Below, in pieces: positions 37,621 to 52,126 of a DNA stretch of 64,000 nucleotides (positions within the stretch are counted from its first letter, which is position 1; every line of letters starts with the position of its first letter). Location: the NCBI RefSeq assembly GCF_016808095.1, contig NC_068973.1:9296501-9360500 (forward strand), written 5' to 3'. Origin of the DNA: Vigna angularis (lineage: Eukaryota; Streptophyta; Magnoliopsida; Fabales; Fabaceae). The notes beneath the pieces were generated by a model. That model searched no databases. It worked only from the letters and a program-made list of their open reading frames with translations, and was not told the origin of the DNA. Made by a program: the position numbers and the translations under genes.

Positions 37621-40600
37621 AGTTTATAAGCTGAAACTTTTACATTGTTGGTAAGTAAACAAAAACTTAATTGGCAAATAAGTAAACAAACTTGATCCCT
37701 AAGTAGTCATAAGCGGTGCAATAATTTTTTTAATCAAGCTTGATTTAATATTTTTTACAATTAAGATGGAGGAAAAAACTTTCCAGTCTAAATTAGAAAA
37801 AAATGTTTGAACTCAAAATTTTCACAAAGAGGGCACAACCCAAATCCCTGTCTATTTTTGACATTATAAACATTAACTTTTAAAATATAAAAGAAAAATG
37901 GAAGAGCAAATATAATCACTCTTTCATGCGTTGCTGGTATCTATATTTAGGGTCTTGCATTTTGAATATCCAGCCCAAACTCAAACTCGCAGATGCTAGA
38001 CTTAGCTCAACTTGTTTATTCAATTTTATCCTTAGTTTTTCTAAAATATAAAAATGATAGCTGGACATTTCTTCGTGCACCTCCATAATTTCTTCCAGCA
38101 CTTCATACATTTTAAAATTCTAATTTTACCTATCTTCATTTCCAATTCTAAATCCGAAATTATTTTGGAATATAAAATCCAAAATACTATACAATTCCGA
38201 ATGTAAAATAAAAAATGCAGTCTAAAATTCGGAATACAAATTTTATATTTTAGATTATATAATATAAAATACACTTTTTATTTTACATACTAAATTATAT
38301 GCTTTAAATTTTTATATTATAAATTGGATAATTTAAAATATAAAATTCTGTGTTCTAAATTATACGACTAAACACAAAAATAAAAAATGTATTTCAAATC
38401 AAACAATAATACATTTTTTATTTTGTATTTCAAATTGTAGAATCCAAAATATATGTGGAAGGGAAGATGGTAAATGGTTGTCTGTGTCTATTCATATTTT
38501 TTCATCCATCTCATAAAGCTTTCCAACATTCTTTTTGTGTAAATTTAAGAAATTCGTTAGGGGATACAAAATGATAAGAACAAAAAAGGGAGAGAGAGAG
38601 AGGAAAGGGGCTGCACATAGAAGAAGAAGATTGGAATAAGATAGGAGTTAGTTTGTTTTATTCACTAGTATTGTGGCCCTTGTAAGCAAGATATCACTTT
38701 TAAACCATCGAATTTTGTTTTTATTAAGATTAAAAGTAAACTAAGAAATTAAAAATAAATATTATACTTTAAATAATGAAGATAAATATGATTTAAAATA
38801 AGGATTAACTTAACAATGTTCATGTTAGATAAGAAATATTAACTTTGACATAAGTATATTGTAATTTTATATTTTACATGAAATATTAATTTTAATATTT
38901 TATTATTTAGTTTATTTTGAGTTTATTAATGATATCAATATATATTTATTTATATAATATTTTATATTTTAAAAAATGTCATTCATCATTATTTTTGTAA
39001 GAAAAACACAAATCTGTTTATTTTTTATGTTTCTTAATTTAGTCTTTATTTTAATGCAATCGGGTCATTTCTCTTACAGTTATACTAATAACGTTAAAGA
39101 AGTGTTACATGTTATATTTTTAAAGTTTTTTAATATTTTTTAATTATTTTTTATTTTTATTATTTTTTTAAAATAAACATTTGCTATGTTTAAGCTGAAA
39201 TCATGTTACGTGGTAGTTGATAATATGATATGTAGTGTCAATGGGATGCAATTTCATTTTTTTAGACAAAATTTAATTTTTATATAAATGTTATATAAAT
39301 ATTTTTATTAAAATTGATTTTTTATTAAATATTTTTAACAAAGATTAAATTTATTTTTATTTTTATTTTATATTAAACTTTTATTTTTTTTCAAATTTTA
39401 AATTTATTTGTTTAAAATTGTTATAAAATTGTTTAAAATTATTTTAAAATTTACAATTTGAATTTGTAAAAAAATTACTTTTAAACCAAGTCAAACATTT
39501 GTAAATAAATTATTAATTTTGCACATTTTAAAAATATAAAACTATTTAAAACAATTGAAAAAGTTGAAAATTTTATTGAATTTTATAAAATACAATTGAT
39601 AAACAATTTTAACATATTTGCTAGTTGAAATTAATTTTGAATTTTTTTTATTAACATTGCTTTATATTAACAACTTTAAAACAAATTTGAATAAAATTCA
39701 ATGTAAAATATAAATATAAATAGATTTAATATTTTTAAAATATTTAATAAAATATTTGTATAACATTTACATAAAAATTAAATTTTGTTTTAATTTAGAG
39801 AGGAACAAAATATTTTAATTTATAAAAAGACAGAATTAAGTCAAAATAAAAACAAAAAAACGAAATTGATATGAAAGTAGGGACACAAGTGTGAGCTTGA
39901 CATGTGACAAATTTTTATTTTTTTCCTTTTTTTTAAATGATGAACTAACACTTGATATCTCTCTATTGTTGTTAATATAATATTAATGAAAAGGATCTAA
40001 TTACATAAAATTTTCCAAAATAGAGATGAAATTAATACCTATAAAAAAAGATCCATTTGAGATTTTGTTACAAAAATAAAAACTAATGACATTATTTAAC
40101 CTAAATTTTCTTTTTATCATTATTATGTGAAAGTTGTTCAAACACATTGAAAAGTTCATAAAAAGACCTTCATTTTACAATTATTTTTTGAATTTTAAAC
40201 GCAAATTTATTTACTATATTTTTTTTTGTGTTTTTTGTAATTTAAAATTTAAAATTTAAACTTGGTTACCATATATTTTAAATTTCAAATTTCTTGTTGA
40301 TAATATGAATCTGAATTTTAGAAAAAAAAATGAAATTGAAATGGTTAGTTATTTTTTTATCTTCTAAAGTTTAAAAAATTTATAATTTAAATTTAAATGT
40401 TATTTATTTTTTTAAATTATTATTTAAATTTAAGATAATTGAATTACACTTTTAAATAAAATATTATTTGTAATGATTTATTATTTAGTGTAGGTAAAGT
40501 TGTTATTCTTTTGTTCTATTATAAAATAAGTTTTATTTACTATTTTTATTATTAGACGTTCACCTACAAGAAGGTTATACTTTATCCATAGTGGATATTA

Positions 40601-40929
40601 TATCATTTATCATTATTATCCCGAGACTCAAGCATATTCATCTTCTTATGTAAGTAGGATGCAAATATTTGTACAGTTGATAGGTCCTAAATACTAGTTA
40701 TGTAGACTAGAATCATGATTGATATTTATGTTAGGTAAACAAATGTATAAATAAAAATACAAAGTTGTTGTTAATTATATGACAAGCATAACACTCTCAT
40801 GGATATAAAAACTCATGTACTCTTCATTAATATACTAATTATGTAAAAGTTAACAAATTTATTTAATTATATAAAAACAAAGTTTTGACATTCCAAATAT
40901 AATATATAAAAGTTCAAAACAACCACATA
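37621..40929. other. very AT-rich intergenic region, no gene seen
   Basis: Long A/T homopolymers and words built from TAAAATTT and TTTAAATT dominate. Short open frames at 37916-38274 on the minus strand have no family resemblance. No transposon ends were found. Confidence 0.55.
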
Positions 40930-41043
40930 CATAGTAAAAGACGTTGCTAGCAAGATGATGATGAACGTCTATCACATACATTTCGACCTCCTCTACTACT
41001 GGATGCATGTTCTTCATATGCTTCACGAGCTATTTATAATATC

Positions 41044-41559
41044 TAGGGATGACAACGGGTCGGATTGAGTACGAATAGTGTCTACCCACAACCCGACCCG
41101 AAAATGAAAACTCCACCTGTTACCCATGTGGATATCTGTTTCAAAAAAAATTGCAGATATTTTAAAACCTGCGGGTATCCGCGGATACCTGCAAATATTA
41201 AAAAATATATATTTTATACATTTTTAAAATAAAACTTTAATAAAATTACAAAAAAAAATATAAAATTTAATATAAATGAAATAAAATATAAACTAAAATT
41301 TAATTTTCATTAAATTTAATCTAAAATATAAATTAATTTTATTTTAAATTAAATTAAATATAAATTAAATTATTATTTTTATTTTTAACGAGTAACGGGT
41401 ATCTACGGGTCGGGTAGTATAATACTCGTAACCGACCCGTTTATAAGTGGGTATTAAAATATCTGCAACCCGCGAGTAGTAAATAACTTCGGGTATCAAC
41501 TATTTATCGCAGATTTTATCCGTAGATATCCGCGAGCACAAATTTTTTTGTCATCCCTA
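41044..41559. mobile_element. hAT-like non-autonomous element, 516 bp, 8-bp target duplication
   Basis: Perfect 12-bp inverted ends TAGGGATGACAA...TTGTCATCCCTA are flanked by ATAATATC (41036-41043) and ATAATACC (41560-41567), an 8-bp duplication with one mismatch. GC-richer subterminal blocks repeat words such as GGGTATC, CCGCGG and CGACCCG in both orientations around an AT-rich centre. End sequence and duplication length fit hAT elements. It has no coding capacity. Confidence 0.85.
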
Positions 41560-41707
41560 ATAATACCTCATTAGTACGATCTCATGCTACAATGTCCTCG
41601 CCGACATCGACAATCAATCATCATTTGTAAGATTCTCAGCATGCGCTTGATAGATCCCTACAATGACTTTAACAACAAATTAATTAATACTTTTTAATAG
41701 CATAAAC

Positions 41708-41801
41708 ATATAAAGAGTGAATGATTACATACTAATAACCAAATTCTAACTATGATATAAAGAGTGAATGATTACATACTAATAACCAAATTCTAACTCT
41801 G
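41708..41801. repeat. 47-bp tandem duplication
   Basis: Two adjacent units (41708-41754, 41755-41801), each starting ATATAAAGAGTGAATGATTA, differ at one base near the end. This is a recent local duplication. Confidence 0.92.
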
Positions 41802-42378
41802 ATCTCGCATGAACTATAATGTCATATGAGTAATGTTAAAAAAGTCGAGGTACAATACTCGACCGATCATCCTCGACATTAGGAATAATATAGGGATGAA
41901 ATACCTTTTTGAACCACTGGAGGTATCCCACAAAACATGTAGATAGAGATGATTCTGGTATAACATTCACATACATATGCTTAAAAAATAGTTGTTATGT
42001 CAGCATGTGAAATTAGGATACATTTTTAATTTGGAAGAGAGATTTTCATAATTTCAAAAAATTAAAATATATAATCGTTGAATTACTTGTAATTAACTTC
42101 TTTTTGGGATCCAGTATTTAAAATGTCTTATATTTTAATTTTTTCAGATAAAATAATTAAATTTTTATTTTAAAATAAAATTTTAATTTAATTTTTTTTA
42201 TTTGTAGAATTAAAAATTTACAAAAGATATTAGTCAAATTTAACAATTCAAATAATGTTAATAATTTAGGTTTTTCAATATGTATGTGTATATGATGTGT
42301 ATGAGGAGAAAGTTAATAGTAAAATTTCAATTAATTTTAAGTTATACTGATTTATTTATTTGAAGCTTTAAAATTTCA

Positions 42379-44880
<2,502 letters not shown>

Positions 44881-44935
<55 letters not shown>
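44881..44935. repeat. (TA)n microsatellite
   Basis: An uninterrupted TA run of about 55 bases. Confidence 0.95.
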
Positions 44936-44938
<3 letters not shown>

Positions 44939-45250
44939 CGTTGAGATCATATTAATAAGGATTACGGATGTTTTTAATTCTTGAATTTTGATTCAAAATA
45001 TTTAACTCTATTAACAACTATTTATGATGGATTATAAAATAAAAATAGAATAACTATTTATCATAACTTAGTTACCAATATACTCTTACAAACATGGGTA
45101 TTACAAATTATGTTTAAATATTGTTAAAAGAGTTTTAAATAAGCTAGTATTTATGAGTTTTTTTTTAATTCTTAAAAAAAAATTAGTTTTCAATTTTCAT
45201 TTGATTGATGATAAAGTTAATTAGAAATTTTGATTCTTAAATTAATTCCA

Positions 45251-45254
<4 letters not shown>

Positions 45255-45305
<51 letters not shown>
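45255..45305. repeat. (TA)n microsatellite
   Basis: An uninterrupted TA run of about 50 bases. Confidence 0.95.
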
Positions 45306-45309
<4 letters not shown>

Positions 45310-45419
45310 TTATTGTATTTACATAGCTAAATGTACTTTTGCAAAGAGTCTTTTTTTACTCCACGAACTTCTACTATTTGGTACACGTATGTTTGTCATC
45401 TAGATATTTGTCCTGTACT

Positions 45420-45960
45420 GAATGAGTAGGTGGGGTGCCTACAAAAGATTTTGCGATGCTTAAATCAGTGTTATGAGTAAGATATTCTATTAAAATATGG
45501 TTAATGCAAAAGTGAAGTCGAAACTCGATTAAAATAATATTTATAGGAGTATTTCACTAACCTTGGGCCCTTACCTAGATGAGCCTTGATTATGAGCTCA
45601 TTGGCCCATTGGCTCAATGGGCACTTTGCTTGTGGCGATCTGCAACCAATTTTAGCTAAGTTACGTATTGTGTTGATGTTTTCTATAGACAGAAATAGGT
45701 ACCGATAGGCAGCACTCAGCTTTAATGAGGAGTGCGTCTATCAGCAAATGACACTTAGCCTTCGATTGGGGAACACGATACTCGGTGTTCGACCATCGGT
45801 ATCTGCTATGTAGCATATTGAGCTTACTCCCTTGAGATGCAGTCATAAGTCTTTGGTAGACAAGTTATCCTATATCTGGTGGTATAAGGTATCCGATATT
45901 AAGTATTCGACATGAGGTATCCAGTATGTGTTTGGTTAAGCAATCATCTTTAGGTCATAG
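45420..45960 (-). other. probable LTR/retroelement fragment
   Basis: Words such as GCCTACAAAAGATTTTGCGA, AGTATTTCACTAACCTTGGG and GATGAGCCTTGATTATGAGC, read on the minus strand, look like the leader and TATA-distal part of a legume LTR. GC is above the local average. Internal short repeats (GGTATCCGATATT, GAGGTATCCAGTA) occur at 45885-45925. There is no coding sequence and the boundaries are unknown. Confidence 0.35.
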
Positions 45961-46200
45961 TTGATAGGATCGAAGGGTCTTTGACCATACACATACATAT
46001 ATTATCACTTTCTTGAATATTATTTTCCTTTTACTATGCTAGGTTAATTATTTTATGAGAAGTATTTTAATACACTTGTATATAAAGACCATTTTATAAT
46101 TTTATTATAGACTCTTATGCCCGCTAGGACATTTATGGTAATGTAAAATTTTAATTTTAAATATTTAGATTAATGTAAGAAAAAAAAAGGTGTGCTACAT

Positions 46201-46339
46201 GTAATATATTTAATTTGAGAGATTAAAACATGATCATACTTTGTATATAAAATGAAAGTTCTTCTTCAAATAGATGTAATATATTTAATTTGAGAGATTA
46301 ACATACTTTATATATAAAATGCAAGTTCTTATGCAAATA
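46201..46339. repeat. two-copy tandem repeat, unit about 74 bp
   Basis: GTAATATATTTAATTTGAGA starts both copies, at 46201 and 46275. Each ends in TATATAAAATG(A/C)AAGTTCTT, with small indels between the copies. Confidence 0.85.
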
Positions 46340-46510
46340 ACATATTATGAAAGACAAAGGTATTCCGTCTCTTAGACGATAAAACCTTAACAATTTTGTT
46401 TTTATCTTTAATAAGTGTTGTGATACTCAAACATTACACATAGCCTTAAATTAACATTGTACTTCACTAACATCTTTATGTATATTCTATGTTACAAAAA
46501 AATGTCCATT
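46340..46510. other. short intergenic spacer
   Basis: AT-rich sequence between the 74-bp repeat and the LTR-type duplication; nothing recognised. Confidence 0.4.
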
Positions 46511-48100
46511 TCTTATATTTGACCAAGAGGATTAGAAAAAACTTACATTACATCGATGATCTCTTGGAACCTGAGTTCAAGTTTTTTTCCTTCAACAACT
46601 CCTAAGTGCATGCTTTATCAACCTAGAAAAGGTTATCTGTTACATATTTTTGACAAATTCAAGTAAAGATACTTTGTCCAATGAGATACAAGTAATCTAA
46701 ATATTGAGATGTTGTTAGACAAGAGAAGAAGCATTTAAGATATGTATGAAGTGTATTTAATGTATCTTCTATGTACAAGCTCATCAGATGCAAGGAAGGT
46801 GTTTAAATAACTATGAAATTGATCAATGGTAAAAAAAAGATTTTCAACTACTCTGTTCTTATATGCCTATATAAAACATTTCTTCAAGAATAAGAGTAAG
46901 ATTTGAAAATGTGATAAAGCGTTATTAAAACCTTTCAAAGCCATAAAATAACTTTGTAAGAATGTTGTGTGTTCATTTAGCAAACTAGAAAAGAGTAATT
47001 ATTCATCGAACGACACAACTCCTCTTTGATGAGCAAACCATGTGATTTTTTTATCACACCTAGACAACTTTTTTCTTATATTTGACCAAGAAGATTAGAA
47101 AAAACTTACATTACATCAATGATCTCTTGGAACCTGAGTTAAGGTTTTTTTCCTTCAACAACTCCTAAGTGCATGCTTTATCAACCTAGAAAAGGTTATC
47201 TGTTACATATTTTTTACAAATTCAAGTAAAGATACTTTGTCCAATGAGATACAAGTAATCCAAATATTAAGATGTTGTTAGAGAAGAGAAGAAGCATTTA
47301 AGACATGTATGAAGTGTATTTAATGTATCTTCTACGTACAAGCTCATCAAATGCAAGGAAGGTGTTTAAATGACTATGAAATTGATCAATGGTAAAAAAA
47401 GGATTTTCAACTACTCTTTTCTTATATGCCTATATAAAACATTTCTTCAAGAATAAGAGTAAGATTTGAAAAAGTGATAAAGTGTTATTAAAACCTTTCA
47501 AAGCCATAAAATAACTTTGTAAGAATGTTGTGTGTTCATTTAGCAAACTAGAAAAGAGTGATTATCCATCAAACGAAACAACTCCTCTTTGATGAGCAAA
47601 CCATGTGATTTTTTTATCACACCTAAACAATTTTTTGTTTAGCTAGGAGTGGCTTGTTGTTAAGGAATGTTTATCTTAGTCAGAAGTGGCTTATTTAAAC
47701 AATTTTGTATTAGCCAAGAATGGTTTGTATTAGAGAATACTCGTATGAGTTAACCAAAACTAGCTATAAATAGAAGGAATATTCTTGTATCTTGTAGTGT
47801 TAGTTTACTAGGAAAACTCAAAATTTGTTTGAAATTTGGATGTGGTTTGTGCTATCAAATGGTCCAATATAAAAATATCTTAAGTAATTTTTTCCCTTTT
47901 CTTATATTGTTATATTACATATTATAATTGTTGCTCTAACTAAAGAATGAGAAGTTTTTGAACTCAGTTTGTTAAAACATATTGTTTAATTGCACTTATT
48001 CAAATGATACCTATAAGAAATTGCCAAAAGTTTTTGAAACATAATTTAACCCTCCCTTCTTTAATTAAGTTAAAATGACTTAAAAGCAAATGTTTTAGAA
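46511..48100 (+). repeat. LTR-type sequence of the SIRE-like family (copy 3), with a 563-bp internal tandem duplication
   Basis: Two adjacent copies begin TCTTATATTTGACCAAGA at 46511 and 47074, a period of 563 bp. They stay alike, with only scattered substitutions, to about 47636. After them come an array of about 30-40-base units (GGAGTGGCTTGTT, AGAAGTGGCTTATT, AGAATGGTTTGTATTAG; 47640-47750), a TATA box GCTATAAATAGAAGG at about 47771, and a CCCTCCCTTCTTTAATT block near 48050. This matches the LTR layout upstream of the gag relic at 34.8-35.6 kb in reverse. No gag or pol follows, so it may be a solo or truncated LTR. Confidence 0.6.
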
Positions 48101-48275
48101 TGTGTATCTAGTAGTTGTTGCGAGACTAAGTGTTCAAACATTAAGGTCAAGACCAACATATTGTTTGACTTCTATATCTTATGATGTAGACAATCTAGTA
48201 GAAGAAGGGTCATACAATGAATATGTATGACAATAAGTTGATCGTAATTATAAGTTTTCTAGTGGTAGAACAAGA

Positions 48276-48700
48276 AGGTTTCCACACTTGTCCAAGATTA
48301 ACACACCTTATTTCTATGTTAAGTCAAGGTTTTCACACCTTGTCAAGGTTACCACACCTTGTTTCTATGCTAAATCAAGGTTACAACACCTTGTTTCTTT
48401 GTTAAGCAAAGCTTTCCACATCTTGCAAATGTTACCACACCTTACAAAGGTTATTGCACCTTATTTCTATGTTAATTCAAGGTTTCCACACCTTGTTTCT
48501 ATGATAAGTCAAGGTTTTCACATCTTGTTAAGGTTATCACTTTTTCTTTTTATGTTAAGTTAAGGTTTCTATACCTTGTCAAAGTTTTCACACCTTGCTA
48601 GGGTTTCTTGTTTAAACCATGATTTTCACACATTGTCAAGGTTTCCATTTGTTACAAATTCTTGTTTTTTAAGTCAAGGTTGCCACACCTTGTCTCACAT
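48276..48700. repeat. minisatellite of small hairpins (CAAGGT...ACCTTG units)
   Basis: About 12-15 imperfect units alternate a palindromic core, best CAAGGTTTTCACACCTTG (6-bp arms, 6-base loop), with a 15-base spacer TTTCTATGTTAAGTC. The spacer is dropped in places, so spacing varies between about 17 and 34 bases. Units diverge by substitutions towards both ends. Two overlapping open frames cross the array only because its units avoid stops. It lies about 180 bases downstream of the LTR-type block. Confidence 0.85.
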
Positions 48701-50907
48701 CATGACCATCTACATGGTCATTGATTTCCACTAAAATTCAAAATAAAAAAAAGTCAAAATTTAAAACCATAAAAATATTAAGAATTAAAAATTGACAAAA
48801 TTTTAAAATTTTAAAATGTCAAAATCTCAAATATCTTATTTTGCATAAGGACCCTCTATATGAGAATGGTTACTGATATTCATCTCCTTTTTGGATCATA
48901 ATTCTCTTTATTGAATTAGTCTCATTGAATTAGTCATTGAATCTGTTTGTTTCAATATTTCTTGCTCTTTCTATATTTTCTTCCATATTTCTTTGTAAAA
49001 CTCAGACAAAATTAGTGTTTTTATTTTTAATTATCATTTATTATAATAATATAAAAAATTTAAAATTTCATATTATCTAGTAAAATCTAAGTAAAAGAGA
49101 TAAGTGTCAAACACTCAATTTTGTTCCGATAAATAAATTTGATTTAAAAAGAATGTTTTTGACTTATGGGTGCCAAAAAAAAAGGAGAAAAAAAAGGTGA
49201 GATAAATTTTCCTAAACTTTAATTTTAGCAAAAAAATAAAAAATTATATATATATATAATAAAATTAAAAAAAAATTATTAAATTAAATTAAATTTAAAA
49301 AAAAAAGAAAAAGAAAGGAGAACCCAACTTAATTTTAATTATCACATCCTTAAACCATGCACCACAAAATATTTTGGAATCTCTGATTTTAGAAAAAGAT
49401 ATAATTTTGATAATTAGAAGCAATATTGCTTTTAATAATTAGAATAAGTATCCTAAACATTATGGTATGAATTGATTTTTGTAATGTTGTCATCGGGATC
49501 AATTTTTTCTTTATGTTGTTCATTGTAATTAAGGTTAGGATTATATTTATTTTACAAAGTATGTGTACATAAGCACACAGTTTATAAAAAAAGTTCTATA
49601 GCTTTGAGGGGATCTAAATAAAAACTTAGTGGGTGATCTAAATAAAAAACTTAGAAAAAGATGATAGAAAATAAATGAGTTGGAGTGTAGGTAACACAAG
49701 TGTGAGACAGATAAAGAAAAAGGAACCAAAGTCTTAGGAGGTAATATTATTTACTCATTTGTTATTTTGGCGTTCTTCATTTTCATTTGTGTCGTTGTAA
49801 GGATATATGCTTTCATTCCTTATATTTGAAGATTCTATTTTTTTTTCTTTCTTTCGATATATGCATTCCTATTTTTTATTATATTTTATTTTAATATTGG
49901 GCACATCTTTTTGAGTTTTTTCTTTTAGGTTCATTATTTATACTAATGGTTTTCATTTTGTTATTTCATTTTTTTAATAATTTTTTTGTCATAGACAAAT
50001 ATATTTGTATACATTTATTATTTCTTAATTTTAAGTGCCAAATGTTTTAATATATAAAGAAACAGCAACAAACACATTTTCCTAAAAATTATATAAAAAA
50101 AAGTGTTTTTCTTTAGTTTGGTATTCATCCGCTCGTGTAGCTTAACACCCTTTTAAACAATTAAAAACATACAAAACAAATTACAAAAAAATAAAGAAAA
50201 TTTTAAAAGTTAAAAAATAAAAAGTAAAAGAATATAATTGTTCTCTTTTATGTTCACATGGGTCTTTTATGTTGGATTAGCCATTTTTTTCTTTTTCTGA
50301 TACAAATCCTCTATTTGGAAATGGTTGAGTTATTAAAAAGAAACAACAAATAAACCTTTTTTCCAAATACTTTCCTTGTTAAGAATCATGATTATTCATT
50401 CATAATAAATATAGGAATGAAGTTAATCCTTGTAGACTTCATTTCCAAAAGAAATAATTTTTTTTTTCAAATAATTTCTAAAATTTATTCATTTACAATT
50501 ATGTGGCCTTGGATTTTTTTCATTTAATTGAAAATATGTTAGAATGAGGTTAATCCGGCTTCAAAAATAAAAAATATATACGTGTTCTCTAACTTTTTTT
50601 TACGTACGGTTTCTAAATCCAAAATCCAGTTTTATAGATTATTTACTTATTTTTACGGTTTTTTTATAGTTTTTCATAATAAACTATAGTAAAAACTTCA
50701 AATTCTGTTTTCAAAATTTTAATTTTAATTTTTTTTAGTTCGTCGTTTCGTTATGATTTTGTTTGTGATAAAACAATGAAAAATCAATAGAATCAAAGTA
50801 TAAGAACCTAACATAAACGTTTGAGATAACGAAAATCAAAATTATGTTCTAATTTAAGATTAGAAATATAGTTAAATTTTTTATTAATTCATTTATTGAC
50901 AAAATAT
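48701..50907. other. AT-rich intergenic region, no gene seen
   Basis: No protein resemblance, defined repeat or transposon end was found. Homopolymer-rich patches occur at 49180-49330 and 49850-50000. Confidence 0.55.
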
Positions 50908-51247
50908 TGAGTTGGTTAGAATCACTTAGTTTGTTAAGATTACTACTTAAATACAGTAATCAATCTGTATCCTACCAGTTTTTAGTCGGTTAGGGTTCCT
51001 ATTATTTTTTTCCCTTTCGATTGTAAGAACCTTATAAATAAGGTTTCTCCTTTTTCCTTTTTCCCTGATTGTAATGATATATTGAACATACTACAGAGTA
51101 AACATTCAAAATTGCTTTCTTACCTGCGTTTTGTGCATTCTTCACCTGTGTGCTTTGCCCCCATTTGCGTACGCTGTGACCATGGAAGCTCCCAGAAGCT
51201 CTTTCCTCTTTTCGCGTTGTGTCTCTCTCTTCGTACCATTCCTAATA
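50908..51247 (+). repeat. 5' LTR of copia element 2
   Basis: It starts TGAGTTGGTTAG. It contains a TATA box, CTTATAAATAAGG (about 51031-51043), about 90 bases before the conserved GAACATACTACAGAG, and ends just before the primer site. It matches 55718-56066. Confidence 0.88.
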
Positions 51248-51259
51248 TGGTATCAGAGC
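51248..51259 (+). other. primer binding site (initiator Met tRNA)
   Basis: TGGTATCAGAGC is a perfect match to the usual initiator-Met primer site of copia elements, and it follows the LTR directly. Confidence 0.9.
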
Positions 51260-51342
51260 AGGTTTAAGGCCGGCTCTGCTTCCGTTGTGCCCAGCCTTCC
51301 GCAAACAACATTCTTGTTTCCTTCTTGCTTCAATCTTGGTGT

Positions 51343-52126
51343 GAATGGAAAACATGGATCAATCATTCCTACCAGTCCTTTTTATCTACATCCTGGAGAA
51401 AATCCAGGCCTCACTCTTATTTCTCAAGTCCTAAATGAGACCAACTTTTCTTCTCGGAGCAGAAGTATAGAAGTATGAGAAGGGCTCTCCTCTCCAAAAA
51501 CAAAGTAAAATTCATAGATGGATCTATCAAGAAACCTCCAAGGGATGATGCTATTTTTGATGCTTGGAAAAGATGCAATAGGATGGTCCTTACTTGGATC
51601 ATAAAGACACTTTCTTCACAAATTGTAGAAAGTGTAATATATGTTGAAGATCCCAACGAGTTATGGGATGAATTAAAAGAAAGATTCTCAAAAGGTGACT
51701 ACTTTAAAATTTCATATTTGCTTTAGGACATCCATTCAATAAAACAAGGAGAAAGAAATGTTAGCCAATTCTTTACAGATTTAAAGATTCTTTGGGAAGA
51801 ATTAGAATCTCTTAGACCTATACCTAGTTGTACATGTAACATTCCTTGCAGTTGTGAATTGTCAAAAATCTCTCTCAAATACAGAGAAATAGAGCATGTA
51901 ATAAGCTTTCTGAAGGGGCTGAATGACACTTATTACACTGAGCACTCAGATTCTCTTAATGGAACCTCTCCCTAGCATCAATCGTGTCTTTTCCCTCATC
52001 ATGCAGCAAGAGAGACAAGAAAGACAAGACACATGGACCACCAATCAGAATATTGCCAACCAGAATACTGAAACCAAGATTTTGGTTAATGCTGCAAACA
52101 AATACAACCACTGGAAACCTGAGTAA
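51343..52126 (+). pseudogene. gag of copia element 2, several frame breaks
   Basis: A likely start at 51343 is followed by the gag N-terminus (YLHPGENPG, LISQVLNETNF). Frame shifts occur near 51380 and 51465. The capsid-type domain continues (KRCNRMVLTWI, ELWDELKERFSKGDYFKIS), then a TAG at 51724-51726, then further gag (FFTDLKILWEELESLRP), another shift near 51930 and a TAA at 52124-52126. The zinc knuckle follows in the next open frame. No intact gag can be made. Confidence 0.82.

Larger units (their letters stand above)
40930..42000 (-). pseudogene. relic resembling a plant mobile domain (PMD) protein, split by a MITE
   Basis: On the minus strand three protein-like pieces appear in the same order as the C-terminal part of PMD proteins (MAIN-like / long-form phosphatase-7-like proteins, often carried by transposons). 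They are YLQWFKKVFHPYIIPNVEDD (about 41950-41880), then IVGIYQAHAENLTNDD (about 41675-41625), then IAREAYEEHASSSRGGRNV (about 41040-40970). In-frame stops interrupt the second piece. The hAT-like MITE at 41044-41559 sits between the second and third pieces. The family assignment rests on remembered motif resemblance only. Confidence 0.45.

Noticed and set aside
48217..48563. two overlapping open frames with repeated His-Leu-Val and Ser-Met-Leu-type motifs
   Set aside because: They are translations of the hairpin minisatellite in two frames; the repeat explains them.
48276..48700. CRISPR-like array
   Set aside because: Units and spacers are both repetitive and variable in length, the core is a short palindrome, and the setting is a plant nuclear genome.
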